From Verticillium longisporum (taxonomy: Eukaryota; Ascomycota; Sordariomycetes; Glomerellales; Plectosphaerellaceae): a stretch of 64,000 bases of DNA. Of the stretch, positions 10,170-22,335 are shown piece after piece. The position numbers and the translations under genes were made by a program. Position 1 is the stretch's first letter. Every line of letters starts with the position of its first letter. Below the pieces are notes generated by a model that searched no databases, was not told the DNA's origin, and saw nothing but the letters and a program-made list of their open reading frames with translations. Location: the NCBI GenBank assembly GCA_019188255.1, contig JAETXT010000008.1, positions 2,294,001 through 2,358,000 of the forward strand, in the 5' to 3' direction.

Positions 10170-11868
10170 CTAAGCCGTGACGACGCCGTACCAGACTAGC
10201 CCGAGCACGGCACCCATGATGATGACGACGGGAGGATTTACGCCGAAAGAATACCCAAAGACAAAACTCGACGCCGTGACAACCACCCACCACGGTTCCT
10301 GCGCCAAGCTTGTTCCCTGCTGGAAGTCTTGGTCGATGTAGCCAATCTGCCACAATCTGTAGACGGCTGTGTATATGAGCCCAACGGCACCAGCATTGAC
10401 ACCTCTGAGCAGCGACTTGACCCATCTCAGACCACGGATGGCGCTCCAAATGCCCATCGTTCCGTGTACGGTGATAAGGCCAGGAGCGAATATGCCGATG
10501 TAACCAAGCACCGCACCGGCGGCCGAGTTGTATCCTCCGTTGATTGCTGTCAGTGCGCCGAGGTAGACGGCGAAGTTGAAGTTGGGGCCCGGAAAGCTTT
10601 GCTGGATGGCGAGGCCGATGAGGAAATCGCGAGGGCTGACCCAGCCTTCTGCGACAACGTACTCTCGCAAAAGAGGAATAACCACAGGACCTCCGCCAAA
10701 GATGATCGTTCCGGCGAGGTACATATTGGCGAAGAAGCTGTAGAGAAGTGGTTTCGTGGGCAACACACCCCGGAGGACCATGACCACCGTGAACGTGATG
10801 AGGAAGAAGACAATGATAGCAAGACCAATGGCCCATGAGAAGTCCAGAACACGCTCTGTCGGAACCACCCGAGGCTCTGTCTCGGCCTCGGAGCGCTGGT
10901 TCTCGGTAATTGGGAGGGTACTGGCCGCGTCGTTGCGGCTCGGTGGCGCCTCGTGCTCTCGCGAGACAGCGTCACTTCTGTCGTCCCGTTGCGTTTCCGG
11001 TAATTCTATGGACTCATTCTCTGGGGCGCGGCTCTTTTTTCGTGGATTTTTGACCAGTTCCAGCACGCCTTTGGCGAGGGGATGAAGCCAGCGAAAGTCA
11101 TGAACAACCGTGACGGCACCTGCCACAAACATCAGGAGGGGAAAATACCACAACGCGTTGTAGAGAATCCCAGCTGCGCCTGCGACGAGGACAATCATGC
11201 GGGTCAAGGGATCAGTAATGGCCTTTTCTGATAGTTGAACAGCTGCAACAGCAATAATGCCGACGGTCGAAGCGTTGAGACCAGAGAGCAGGGCGTAGAC
11301 CGGGCCAGGCAGAGAGTCGCCAACGTTGGAAATCCCGACGGAAAGGCCGTACATGCCGAGAGCGCCAGGCAAACTGCCAAATCAAGTCAGCATGCGCGCG
11401 CGAATGGTGGACATGTCGAGTTGAGCAAAATACCTCCAGATAAAAAATCCCAGCAAGGCAGACAGGAACCCATCGTGGATCAGGTTGATGCAGTAATGCA
11501 TCTTGGTGCTGCCAGGTCCAGAGAAGGCCTGGCACACGCTGAAAAGCTCTTGGTACTACATCATTCTTTAGAACTGATTTCGGCTGGCACATCATTAGAC
11601 TTACAATTTGTTCATCGATCCATCCCAGCTTGACAACAAATTTCTCGCGGAGCTACAAGAAGGACCTTCATTAGCATCTGACGGCCCAAGCCTTCCTCGG
11701 CAACCCCAAAAATTGGGGAATCCTGTAAGGAGTGAGACTCACAATCTTGAAATGCACTGGCGGGCCTCCAAAGGCAGTGAAGCCCAGATGGTAGTTGGTC
11801 CTGAACGTGCTCCATAATTTCTTGGAGACCTGGGCTGTCCGCCAACTTGTGCCCCCTCTGATAGCCAT
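10170..11868 (-). CDS. CHR-family chromate (ion) transporter
   Basis: Four exons: 11868-11743, 11652-11605, 11555-11434 and 11373-10170. All splice phases match, giving 499 residues. It has the two-domain plan of long-chain CHR proteins. The N-terminal domain has TAFGGPPVHFKI then LREKFVVKLGWIDEQI and YQELFSVCQAFSGPGSTKM, the family's FGGP..H and QA.SGPG signatures. A hydrophilic linker rich in E/R/S spans about residues 220-265. The C-terminal domain repeats the signature as FGGGPVVIPLLREYVV and AIQQSFPGPNFNFAVYLG, followed by several membrane segments. Family members carry chromate (and probably sulfate-like anions) across the plasma membrane, lowering cellular chromate. The natural substrate in fungi is less certain. 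No linked sulfate or chromate genes are nearby. Confidence 0.9.
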
Positions 11869-12654
11869 TACCTTTCCTAGGTACCTAGCGATGCGTATGT
11901 GTACGTCCGAATAACAATGAGAAATAGGGTTGAGAAAACTTGCTGCATTCAATGAATTGACCACTCGGGACGTATCTGGTGTTGGGGAGAGAAAAGAAGG
12001 CCGCATCAATGAGTCGAGATTACATTGGGCGCCTGTGGCTGAGTGCTAAGTCCTTGGGACCATTCAGCCTGCATCGATATGCCAATCATGAGTGCAGAGC
12101 AAGGCACGTGGAATGGCGCATGCTTGGCATCACGTGCGGCCTCAGGGAAATTACTCCCTGCGCAATAATCACTCTATCAGTCCGGAACTGGATTTCTCGT
12201 CTGTTTCATGTCAAGATGTGTGCTGACCTTGAAGCAAATAAAACCTCACAAGTGACCGGATCCAAAGGCCAAGCAGGGGAGCGAATATGTACGGGACCGA
12301 CAATGTCACATTAGAATTGAGCTGGTGTCCTTCATTTTTCATCAAAACCCTTCGTCGCGCTATGCATCCGCTTGTATAGATGGAAACTCTTACTGGAAAG
12401 GCATTTAAATACTACCATACCAAGTACAAGGCTAGGACGCTCAGCACAATTCGCGTGTCACGTCGAATCACAGAACGGAATTTAGTCAACAGAAGCTTAT
12501 CGTAATTCATCACCTATCAAAAGTCCGAGCCCGGCGAAAACAGAACCAGGCACCTTGTACGCCACCGCCGAAGCGAACTCGTCGTCGCCCGACGGTAAAC
12601 CCTCCTAACAATCCAGAGACGCCTTGACCAGCCAGGCCTCCCGGCGTGTACGAT
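11869..12654. other. Intergenic, promoter side of the CHR gene
   Basis: About 0.8 kb. It contains a TAGGTACCTAG palindrome at 11878-11888 just upstream of the CHR start, and the 3' flank of the MFS gene. No gene recognised. Confidence 0.5.
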
Positions 12655-14344
12655 TTAGTACACGTAGAACACATTTGTCTCGTTCTCGCTCGCGCGCAGA
12701 GCCCTGTTCCTGCGCTTCATGATGATCTTGGCGAGCCAGGCCAGCGCGGCAGTGGCAATGCTGAAGGCGGCGCTGCTCATCATGGCAATGAGGTAGCGGG
12801 GCTCGTCGCTCTTGGGCCACAGGTAGGGGTCCAGATGAAGCTGATGTTCATAATGGTCGTGACCATGCCAATGGCGACGGCCTTCTTCTCCTTGGTCTGA
12901 CCGCAGGTGCTGCCGCACCATCCGAGAATGAGAGAGTTGACACCGTAAGTTCCTGGGGTTGGTGTTAGCATTTGAATGCCTTTGCGAATTCGTGAGGGGA
13001 GTGATAACGTACCAATAGTGAAGATGACCATGGAGGCATAGCGGCCGCCGACGCTGTTAACGGCGGCAGCGGCAACGAAACCGATGGTGGCGACGGCCTT
13101 CGAGATGGTAATGTGCCAGGTGCGCTCGTTGAAGCGACCAGAAGACCAAGATACGGCGATGGTGACGGCGCCGGCAATCAGGTAGGGAGGGCAAGTCAGC
13201 ACAAGGGTGATGGTCTGGCCGAATCCGAGGGTCTTGACGACGGAGGGGAAGAAATTCTGCTCATGTTAGCCATTGTCTAGACAGTGCGAAAGTGATCTTA
13301 AGACGAAAAAACGTACCTTGAATCCGTTGGCAGCGAGATGCATGTGAGCCATGGCGCAGAAGATCCAGACCATGGGGTCGCGGCAAGCCTCCTTGAGACC
13401 CTTGGTGAGACCAGTCTGGCCCTCGTTGGAGACGGTGTCGAGCTCAATGCGGTTGTGAGCAAGGTTGGCTCCTCTTCGGTGAGCCACTTGGTGGTCAGGG
13501 GGAAGTCGGGAAGGACGAAGTAGCCAACAATAGCAATGAGAAAGGTGACGGCACCCTGGAGGATGAAAAGCCACTGCCAGCCAGCGAGACCACCAGCGCC
13601 GTCCATGCCGTGGAAAACACCGGCGGCGATGAGACCAGCAAAAGCGGTCGCAAGAATATTGCCAGTGTAGAGGATGGCGATTCTGGTGGCAACCTCCTTG
13701 CGGTTGTAGAAGATGGACAGGATGTAGACAGCGCCGGGGTAGTAAGGAGCCTCAGTGAGACCGAGGAAGAAGCGGGTCAGGAGAAGACCAATGTAGTTGT
13801 GGGAGAGCGCGGTGAGGGCAGAAACGACGGCCCAGAGCATCATCATGATACCCTAAATGTATCAGCGGCGATCAACTCAACAACCTCGACCGGAACATAC
13901 CATGTAGCGGGAAGGCCTCGTTCGGGTGAGGAACATGTTGGAGGGAATCTGGCCCAGGATGTAACCGACGAAAAGAATAGACACACAGGTCTGGTACTCG
14001 GTGCCGGAGAGATTGAGGTCATCCTCGAGGTCGTTGAGGCGCGCCAAAGCGATGGCGTTACGATCAAGATAGTTAAGCCAGTACATAGACCAGAGCATGG
14101 GCTGGTGGTTTGGTCAGCAATCACTTTTCCAGACGCGTTGTGACGAGGCACATACCATGATCCAGCGGTCAAGCTTCTTGACGAGAGCAATCTCCTTGGG
14201 ATCGGTCTTCTCGTGGGCACCAAACTGATCAACCTTCTCAACGCGGGGGACAGGCTTCTCTGGGCCACCATCGTCGAACATGCCAGACTCGTTGGTGCGA
14301 GCATGCTCGATCTCAGCCTGCCGGGTCTTCTCGTCGGCCGACAT
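12655..14344 (-). CDS. MFS transporter, allantoate permease / anion:cation symporter type (two one-base frameshifts)
   Basis: Five exons: 14344-14156, 14101-13901, 13852-13317, 13256-13013 and 12952-12655. The N-terminus is a cytosolic tail (MSADEKTRQAEIEHA). Then come YWLNYLDRNAIALARLNDLE (the family's LDR-N-AR motif after TM1) and VSILFVGYILGQIPSNMFLTR, both typical of Dal5/Tna1-like permeases for allantoate, nicotinate or related organic anions. TM4-6 follow (LLLTRFFLGLTEAPYYPGAVYILS). Exon 3 length is one base short: the frame switches at 13466-13472 after TKWLTEEE and continues NLAHNRIELDT. Exon 5 is also one base short at the GGGG run 12826-12829 (NISFIWTP then YLWPKSDEPRYL). Everything else is intact, so the gene is probably functional and the breaks may be sequence errors. 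Substrate not predictable. Confidence 0.85.
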
Positions 14345-17300
14345 GTTTGTGATGGTATTGGTAAGGTAGGAAACGAGGTTGAGAAAGATGGAGGAAGAGA
14401 GAGAAGTGACCAGTCACTATCAATGATCAAGAGAAGGATGATGCTTCGTCTTGTCTGACATGACAGACGTCTTGGAAACTGAAGGGGAATCTCCTAGATA
14501 TAGGTTTTTCAGCCCGCCTTGCCCATCCCCAATCCCATTCCCCAGACTACGACTCCAAAGACTCCTCTTCCCCAGCTGACACTACTGCTACCCCATGTCT
14601 CCATTACGCTGGTTAAGCTGAATCGCGCTATGTTCCCCGCGGGGGAGGAAGTGGTCCATGTGGAGCGAAACGAGGAAACAAACGAGATGGAACGCTGATC
14701 CGTGTTCCACACGAGAGATGGACAGAAAGCAGCCGTGGCGGCGGCTTGCCCCCGACTCCATCCGATAAGCGTGCCCATTCGTGCCATCATCATGGCACAC
14801 CCATCGTTGGATGCGATGGAACATGAACAAACCTTCACGCTAGCACGAGTCGGGCCTGCCGTCGGACCAAGCAAACGTGCAGCAACAGCCGCATCACGAC
14901 CCTAGGGTTGGTCTTGGCAGCGTCAAGACTATGTTCAGCCTTCTCCGGTGCGCGCAGTGACACACATGCGCGCACGGAAGAAGCAGACGATCGTGCGCGA
15001 TGATCCAAAACCATACTGAAAAAGGTCGAGTGGCCAACCATCCCAACGTGGGCACGCAACACCAAGCAGTCCGGGTTTCGCACTTGGCAGCCAAGACCGA
15101 CAGGGATGCCAACGTCCCCAGGTGCCCGTGATGCTGTGATGCCCTGACTCGCCCGCCGCTGCCAGACGACACCCCCCCTGCCGCTCCCGCACGCGGCATT
15201 GTGGGGGATGCTCGAGCTTCCGGTATTCTAGCGCTCAGTCTCGGACCCGACGGTGTCGGTCCTGTGGCCACTGGGAGAGAAGACCGCTTTGGCGCCCGCA
15301 GGCGACGACCCAACAGAGGCTGTAGTGCAACCTCTTGGGTCTCCATGACCGTGCGCATGGTGTTGTATCGCCCACCTTGGCCTTCTGGCGCGTGAGGGGC
15401 AGAGGCGAAGGAGGCTGGAAGATGCTGGGTTCGACGCATGTGCAGTGAGATTGCGCCTATTCCACCTCCCCACCCCCATGCATTCTTCTTTTCAGTGTGT
15501 CAAGTGGTTACTTTTCTTTCAAAGCTATTTCGTAGCATAATCCTCAATTGCGACATGATCTCCCAAAACAGGTGGCACCAGCACATCGCATGTCTCTCTT
15601 GGCAGCCGCTGTATGATGCAATGTCGGCCTGTCCGTTGTCCTGATGTGCCGTCCATGATGATCACGCAGAGCACAAAGACCAGTGACGTCTCTTGGCCAT
15701 CTGCGGGATGACAGAGGTGGACCATGGCATCTCACCAACGAGAATGTCTCATCTGGAACTCGGGGGATCGATCTGCACCATCCGACGGCCTGCGGCGGTG
15801 CACTACGGGGCTAGAGATGTTACTTGTACCCCCGTGGAGAAAGGTTCATCTCCCAAAGGCAAAGCGTTGGAAATCAGGCGCTGTAACTCGACGGTGCGGC
15901 AGAATAGCGTGAACTGGCGCGAACATGGCGGCCAGTAACACCAAGTCCAGTGGTCAGCTCAGCCGTCTGCTGGAACCGTCTGGTGCTACTTGCACTAGGT
16001 CGGTAGCTGGGATACGATCCCCGTCCCCAGGGAGCAATACGATCAGCCAACCTTGAATTAAGCTTATGCCCAGCACGACCGGTTGCTGCCACAGGTACCT
16101 AGGTCAGTTCCATAGGAGGTGGATCAGGCATGTTGGAGTTGGCTTGCCCCGACCGGTTGCAGCGTGGCGGCCACACATTCTCGTACCTACCTACATGTGC
16201 TGGCTTCACTTTGTTCCCCGCGTATCCGTCTCACCGGAACATTAAGGATCATGGTCGCGAAGTCTGTTGTCTCGAGAATCCGCGAAATTATCGTCCGTTG
16301 GTGGCCATCCAGACCCAGATCGACGGCAGTTAACTCTGTTATGCCACATTTACGCCTCATCCGTGGCGACCTTTACCCTACCTGGGTTTTCGCCGACGCT
16401 TTAGCACACTAACGCGAATTAGGCACGTTCCACGCTGCATGGAAGGGAAGCGAGGCCAGCCGTGTCTCGAATGCTCCAGCCAACGATGCTCAGAGGCGGG
16501 GAGCGAGCAAGACGAAAGGTGACCACCTCTCGGAGGGACCCGTACCCGGAACGTCAAGGGCTCACCGCTGCTGCTCGATAACAAGACGAAGAGTCAGCAG
16601 AACAGTATTCCTTGCATGAGAGCAAATACCGCCGCGCTTAGACTCGACTGCCAGACGGTGGGGACGACGAGCCAAGCCAGCGCGATCACACCTCATACAC
16701 CCCAGAGAAGTAATCACGGCTCGTGCCAGGTACCATCCAATACCACCTAAGCATGAGCAACCTGGTCCCTGAAAAAAGGGAGCCCTTTGTAAGGGCGAAA
16801 AGGCCATGCCACTGGACCTATTACTATACAGGACACTGCACAAAAGGGGCAGGGCACGGAACATTCCCAGAACCTTTGTCCCCGCATGGCTGTATCCTTT
16901 GTAATTCGCTGGCTGCTGGGGAAAATCACAGGCCTCGAGATTGACACTCGTGGTGCTTCGCGGATAATCTTAGAAGAAAAGAACAACAGACGTCTGTTGT
17001 CTCGAAACTGTGACCGTGGGGGGGAGAGAAAACCAACTCTGGCGTCTCAGCAGCCTAAACTTAGAAGCACGCTGAACAGAGATGCGGTGAGACGATCTGC
17101 TGCTTCCATTGCCTGGACTGGTAACGTCTAAATCAAGACGTGTCTGACGGTGCTGCTGGTGGTAGTGCTGATAAAACTTCAGACGAATGTTTCTCGTTTC
17201 CTCCGACTTCCTTTGTCTTGTCTTGCTTTGCCCTGTGCGACAGAGACCATGCCAACGTTTCCGCCTAGTCGCTCGTGCCTCCTTGCGGCCCCCATCCACC

Positions 17301-18927
17301 GCCCCAGTCCTCTCTGTCTCTTCCCCCTCACATGATCTGATGGTACCCTAGCATTGCCCCTCCTCATTTTCCCCTCCTTCTAAACTTCCCCGCACTCCGC
17401 AGGAACTATATTCTCAGTCAAGCTCCATAATATTAGACAGCAGCATAGTGAAGCTGATGTCGAATCGGTGGAACCCGGGTGACTTACCGGGGCGTTGCGG
17501 AGCCAGGGTGGGCCTCCTCTTCAAGTTGGAACAGTGGGCTGGTCCGAGATGTTCTCTGAGCATTCTTGGCGAAGACGAGGCGAGCCTCATAACTTGCTGA
17601 GTAGGGAACGAGCCCCGTACGGTCGCGACGTCGCTCGCTCGGGTTACCGGGGTCTGTCCGAGTGCAAGTGTCAGTGGAAAGGGGGCGGCTCAACAAGCCA
17701 AGCCGGAGCTTCTCCTCATGACGTCGCGGAGCAATGCTCATTTTGGAGGCCCGATGAATCGCGGCCTTCGTCGCGCTCCCTGAACGCGCGAAGCGCCTAA
17801 GGCGTACAGACCCAAGTATGCGGCATGCTTTGTGATGTTGACGCCACTGCTCAGTCATTGCGCGATATATCGAGATTAGGCCTCCACATTGCTTTCCCTT
17901 AAACTAGCCAAGAGAATACTTTCATAGTATTTTCGAGTTGAGGCCATTGGGTGACGTGCTGAGGGAGTTTCCCAGCTCCTTTGGACCGAGTCTGAAGTAT
18001 CACCAACGCAAACCCCACCCAGCGTCCCGTAATACCCTCGTGCTGAGATTTGGCTGCACATCTCAACCGATTTATATTCGTGAACGGCGTGGGGTCATGA
18101 CTTGGCTTTGCGAGCCCTGTAAGCAAATGGTTGCGCTCACCGAGTGCACCCCCTGAATGTTTCGGTCGTGCCCGGAGATGTCAGGGGCTAACGTATTTCC
18201 AGGTAGATTCTCGAGTTGAGGCTCAAGGCAAAAGCCGGAATGCTTGACGACATCTCGTCGATTCCTGTAAGAAGGGCTCTTCTGCCCAATTCAACACAAG
18301 TATGGTGCTGAATCATAATGCTCGGATTTCGCCCCCCTTTAGAGGTTCACCGGCCACGCCTGCGCCCGTCGTAAGCGGCGAGCCCGGTCTTGGACCTGTG
18401 TTGGCCTCTTCGCAAGCTCGCATCACCCGGCAAGGGCGGCAAGAGACAACGCCATGAGACTGCAGGCTTTGAGGCTGCTGTGCCTCGCGTCTTGGCCAGG
18501 CGAAGCTTGACGAAGCGAGAAAGAAAAGGGGTGTGGTGGTCGGCGCACCTTCCTCGATGAATGCAAACCTGCTTCGAAGCATCAGGATCGGTGGCGCGAT
18601 GGTCAAACCCAAAGAGCAAATGACCAGGCCCAGAGATCAAGCTTGATGCCAGTGCTGGAAGTCTTGTTGGCAGCATACCCCCCGGACCTCAGCTCGATGG
18701 CCCGGTCGTCGCCACGTTGGCAGTATGTGTGGAAGGCTTCATTAGCCCATGCGATGGTTCGCCAGGGGGAAACAAGGATAAACGAGGAGGAGCAAGTCAG
18801 GGATGAAAAGGCAACTTCTTAGGGCCCATGTGCCTGTTCATCCATTCTGTTGTCCTCTGTCGGGGTCTCCTGGAGCCCCCCCGAGTAGTGCTATGCGTCT
18901 AGGTTTGCCCCATTCTCCTCCCCCTTT
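14345..18927. other. 4.6 kb without a recognisable gene
   Basis: Normal base composition, not RIP-like. The longest frames (for example minus 14894-15439) lack domain-like sequence, have overlapping alternatives in other frames and look random. A palindrome GGTACCTAGGT lies at 16094-16104. I see no tRNA, no tandem array and no transposon ends. It may contain long regulatory sequence, a non-coding RNA or a decayed gene. Confidence 0.45.
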
Positions 18928-20735
18928 TCACCTCGAAGACCATCTCCTTGCCCATCGCTTCACCCTCGCCATATCTACCAAGACGAAAGCCAGCACCGTA
19001 ACAGGCAGGGCAACACAGAAGTATACCCAGTACGTCCCCCTCAAGGAGGAGACGTCCTCTGACATGCTAAAGAAGCCTGTGACAAACGACAGTGGTGCGA
19101 AAACGACGGCTAGATACGTCAGCCGGCCTAGGTCCTGGTTCAGGCTATACCCCTCCGACTCTCCTCGATCGATATGATTGCTGTTGCAACTGCTACGATC
19201 CGTTCTATACGTTGGAGCAAAGTATCGATGCCCTCTTCAACGACACGAAAATCTTCCTTCAGGGATAATGTGTACTCTGACAAGGGACCATTGCTGCTGT
19301 TGAATACCTTGGCTGTCGCCTCCTTGATCAGTGTCTTGTACAGTGGTACACTGCGCCGCCAAGGATGCAGTTTGGCCAAACTGGAGTTGATGCCACTGGG
19401 ATCACGGCGAAAGTCAGGATTCTCCAGCTCCCACTCGACTTGTCCGAGGCGAGTGGTGATGTAGCGGATTACTGTCAGCCACTCGGCGCAGACAATCTGT
19501 GACAAGCCTCTCAGCATGATGCGAGGGTCAGCACCCATCTGTGCCACCTCAGCCCCCTCCATCCTGGTGACCCAGTACACCACTGCCTCGAAAAGAGATG
19601 TTCTCGGCAGTGCTTTGAAAGGACCGCGAGCTGATATGGACGGTGTAGGCTCAAAGTTGCGATATCCAGCCCACAGTGGTGACCCTTCCTTGACAGACGG
19701 GTCGACGAGCAGCACTCCTGAATGATCGTCAGCTGCCAAATACCCTCTTCATTGAATCATGCATCCCCCATTACTCACCGACGGCCCCTCGATCTCCCTC
19801 GGCTGGCTTCCACCAGAATGAAGCCTTGCTTCTCACAAGCGCCACAAGTGCGCCCTGTTGATCAAGAAGTGTTTTGTGATTCTTGTCATTGTCTGCCCTC
19901 CGCAGCACGTTGAATCGCCCTGCCTCCCTGGTGGCCTCGGCGAACGAAGCTTGACTGTCGAAATGCCTCGGCTGGAGATATCCTACGTGGAAGAACCGCC
20001 GCCTCCGCGAGACGACCTGCAGATCGGGCAGCTCGACCCACGGGTCACGAGTGTTGTACCACCAGTAGTCGCTGATCTGCCCTCTGAAGAAGAGCGGATC
20101 AATATCTAACGCAGCGCCAAGCGCCTCGACGACGTCGCGAGACAGGTCCTCGACCACATACAAGCGGTGAACGTCGGGCTGCACCGGCGCATTTCGCAAC
20201 GAGTCGGACAGCGCGTCGGGGCTCGTGGCGGTGTGGAGGGCGGGGGCAGCGCCGGGCGCAAAGTCAACTACGGCGACGTTGGTACGGCTGGCCCTCTCCT
20301 TGCGGATCACGGCCTGTTTTGCTTTGATGTGGTTCCATTTAACTGGCGAAGTTGTCACCTCCATCCAGTGGGCAAGATATCGCAGGTGAGGCCAGGCGTG
20401 CGACACGGCCTTGATATGATCCAAGTAGGGGCGCTTGATGCTGATGAAGTGTCAGTTGCCGAATCATGAATCGCGGAGTGTCTGGTCAGTGACAAGGAAA
20501 ACTGTGTGATCTTCTCAATCCTTTTTCCTCCTACCGAATTAATCACTTACTTGTCACATAGTTCCCATTCCTGAACGCATTCTGCCGGCGTGGTATCGTA
20601 GACATCGCCAATATAATAGGGGTCGCCCGCCTCAATTGAATGCGGAAGTACGAGGTTGCCGTCGAGCGTGTCACGGATTGTCTCACGATACTTCTCATGA
20701 TCCGCGAGCGGCAACATGTGTCGTGGGGAGGACAT
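18928..20735 (-). CDS. CorA-like membrane protein (Mg2+-transporter fold) without a GMN motif, one frameshift
   Basis: Three exons: 20735-20551, 20440-19779 and 19732-18928 (phases 2 and 1, all consistent), about 550 residues once one base is restored. The long soluble N-terminal domain has DPLFFRGQISDYWWYN and SRRRRFFHVGYLQPRHF, the pattern of fungal CorA-like proteins. The coiled stalk ends ISIEESRRGIA. Two C-terminal helices follow: LTYLAVVFAPLSFVTGFFSM, a hydrophilic loop SEDVSSLRGTY, then WVYFCVALPVTVLAFVLV. At the end of TM1 the ion-selective Gly-Met-Asn of true CorA channels is replaced by FSM-SE. The frame breaks near 19141-19146 (GCCTGAAC on the coding strand, one C short for IA-LNQDLGR). 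I chose the start at MSSPRHML. An upstream in-frame extension to 21152 is less convincing. Transport activity is uncertain. Confidence 0.75.
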
Positions 20736-21251
20736 GACGTTGGCGGGGAGGTGCTGATGGTTTGCACCGAGTCGCCCAGTCTCAACTGTAAAATAGAAAA
20801 CCTGGCGGTCGTCGTTGTCGTCTACGAGATACGAGGACGCTCGTCGGCCTGGTTGCACAGCGATCCCACGTGTCTTGGGGTAAGCTATCTTGGCCAGCGA
20901 GCTCAGGTGCACAAGGCTGAATTCCACTCGGCAATGAGGAGGCCGCCCGCCTGCAGATGGGACCCCCACAAGCGATGACCTGTCGGCTAGAACGGAACAG
21001 CCATTGACTGACTGGAGCATCTGCCTAATAATCGTGACTCTAGGCTTATGCACGAAGGCTGTGTCTTCCGCCAATTGGCAGGCGCTAAATTGGAACTTTT
21101 TCGCAGGAGTGAGGCTGAGTCGCGCGATGGTGAAATACATAATCGTCTTCATCCGATGATAGAAAAGACGGGAGGATCAGAATAATCTTTAGAGTCGACA
21201 ACAACTACACATATCCGTTTGCCAAACGAATACCAATCCTGACAGCTCAAC
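20736..21251. other. Divergent promoter interval
   Basis: A 0.5 kb gap between the minus-strand CorA-like gene and the plus-strand methyltransferase, so it probably carries both promoters. The upstream codons of the CorA frame stay open to 21152 and might be an N-terminal extension. Confidence 0.4.
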
Positions 21252-22335
21252 ATGACCGCTTCAAGTGCCAGTCTCGAGGAGCAAAATCGTATGGATCCAG
21301 CCGAAGCCCAGAACCCGCAAGATGTCGGAAATGATTCGCGGAACGAGACAAATTCACAAGCGGCGAACCTCAATAGTTGGAATAAGAACTCCAACTTCTG
21401 GGACACGACCCTCGGCGAAGGCAACGATATGTTCACGCAGCTCATCCTGCCAACCATAGAGGAGCTCGCAGAGGTGCAAGCCCATCATCGAGTGCTGGAT
21501 CTGGGCACAGGCAACGGTATCGTCGCCCGAAGACTTGCTCGAAGAGGTGTTGCCGTACTAGCAACCGATTACAGCCCCCAGCAGATTGAAAACGCCCGAA
21601 AGCGTAGTCAAGATTTGGGTCTGGCGATAAGCTACGAACTCCTGGATCTCCTGAGTCGAGATGCGCTTGATGCGTTTGCAGCCGAGCATGCAGAGTACGT
21701 GCCTGTAGGGTTATGTATTTTCTGATTCCTAGGCTAATATGCGGCAGGGAGTTTGACGTAATTACGGGAAGCATGTTGCTGAAAGAGCTCTCGGATCTGA
21801 CAGAGCTTTCAAAATTCCTGCCAAAAGTGCTGAAACCTACTGGAAGGTATGCCTGTACCACACAAGTGCGTTTGCTATTCAATATCGGCTCACATCCGCA
21901 GAATAATCATGGCGAACTTGCATCCATGCTTTCACAAGCCTGGAGCGCATCGCATTATTGAGGTCATCGAAAATCAAGACACCGGTGTCCAGGAATTTCA
22001 CACTTCCATCAAAATCTCTAAGTACCTGAATATTGGTCCCGTTCAGAGTCAAGCACTCCGAGGGCAGCCTGAACCACTTGTAAGTTGAAGCAGCAAGGGA
22101 AACATCAGCTAGCAGCTGTAGTTGGTTTTGAAGATCCGCACTGACGCTCGGCAAGATTTGGTTTCACCGACCCATTCACCAACTACTCGAACCTTTCTTC
22201 GATGCCGGTCTTCTCATGAACAAAGTGAGAGAACCATCTTTTGACGATGGTGGCGATCCCGGACAAGCACAGTCTTATCACAATTTCCCTCAAATACCCA
22301 TGCAGTTCATCTTCCGGCTTGTCAGAACCTCATGA
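21252..22335 (+). CDS. SAM-dependent methyltransferase (class I, small-molecule type)
   Basis: Four exons: 21252-21694, 21748-21846, 21902-22079 and 22156-22335. All junctions are in phase, giving 299 residues. WNKNSNFWDTTLGEGNDMF precedes motif I VLDLGTGNGIVARRLA, the SAM-binding glycine loop. The acidic residue ending beta-2 is in VLATDYSPQQIENARK (motif II). EFDVITGSMLLKEL corresponds to the motif IV region, and FLPKVLKPTGR precedes the IIMANLHPCFH strand. The C-terminal exon gives IWFHRPIHQLLEPFFDAGLL, a substrate-side helix common in these fungal enzymes. Methyl acceptor unknown. It is not linked to a biosynthetic cluster here. Confidence 0.85.

Noticed and set aside
14894..15439. 181-codon minus-strand frame in the 4.6 kb gap
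   Set aside because: Arg/Pro/Ala-rich composition typical of a random G+C-rich frame, competing frames in the same place, and no domain-like content.
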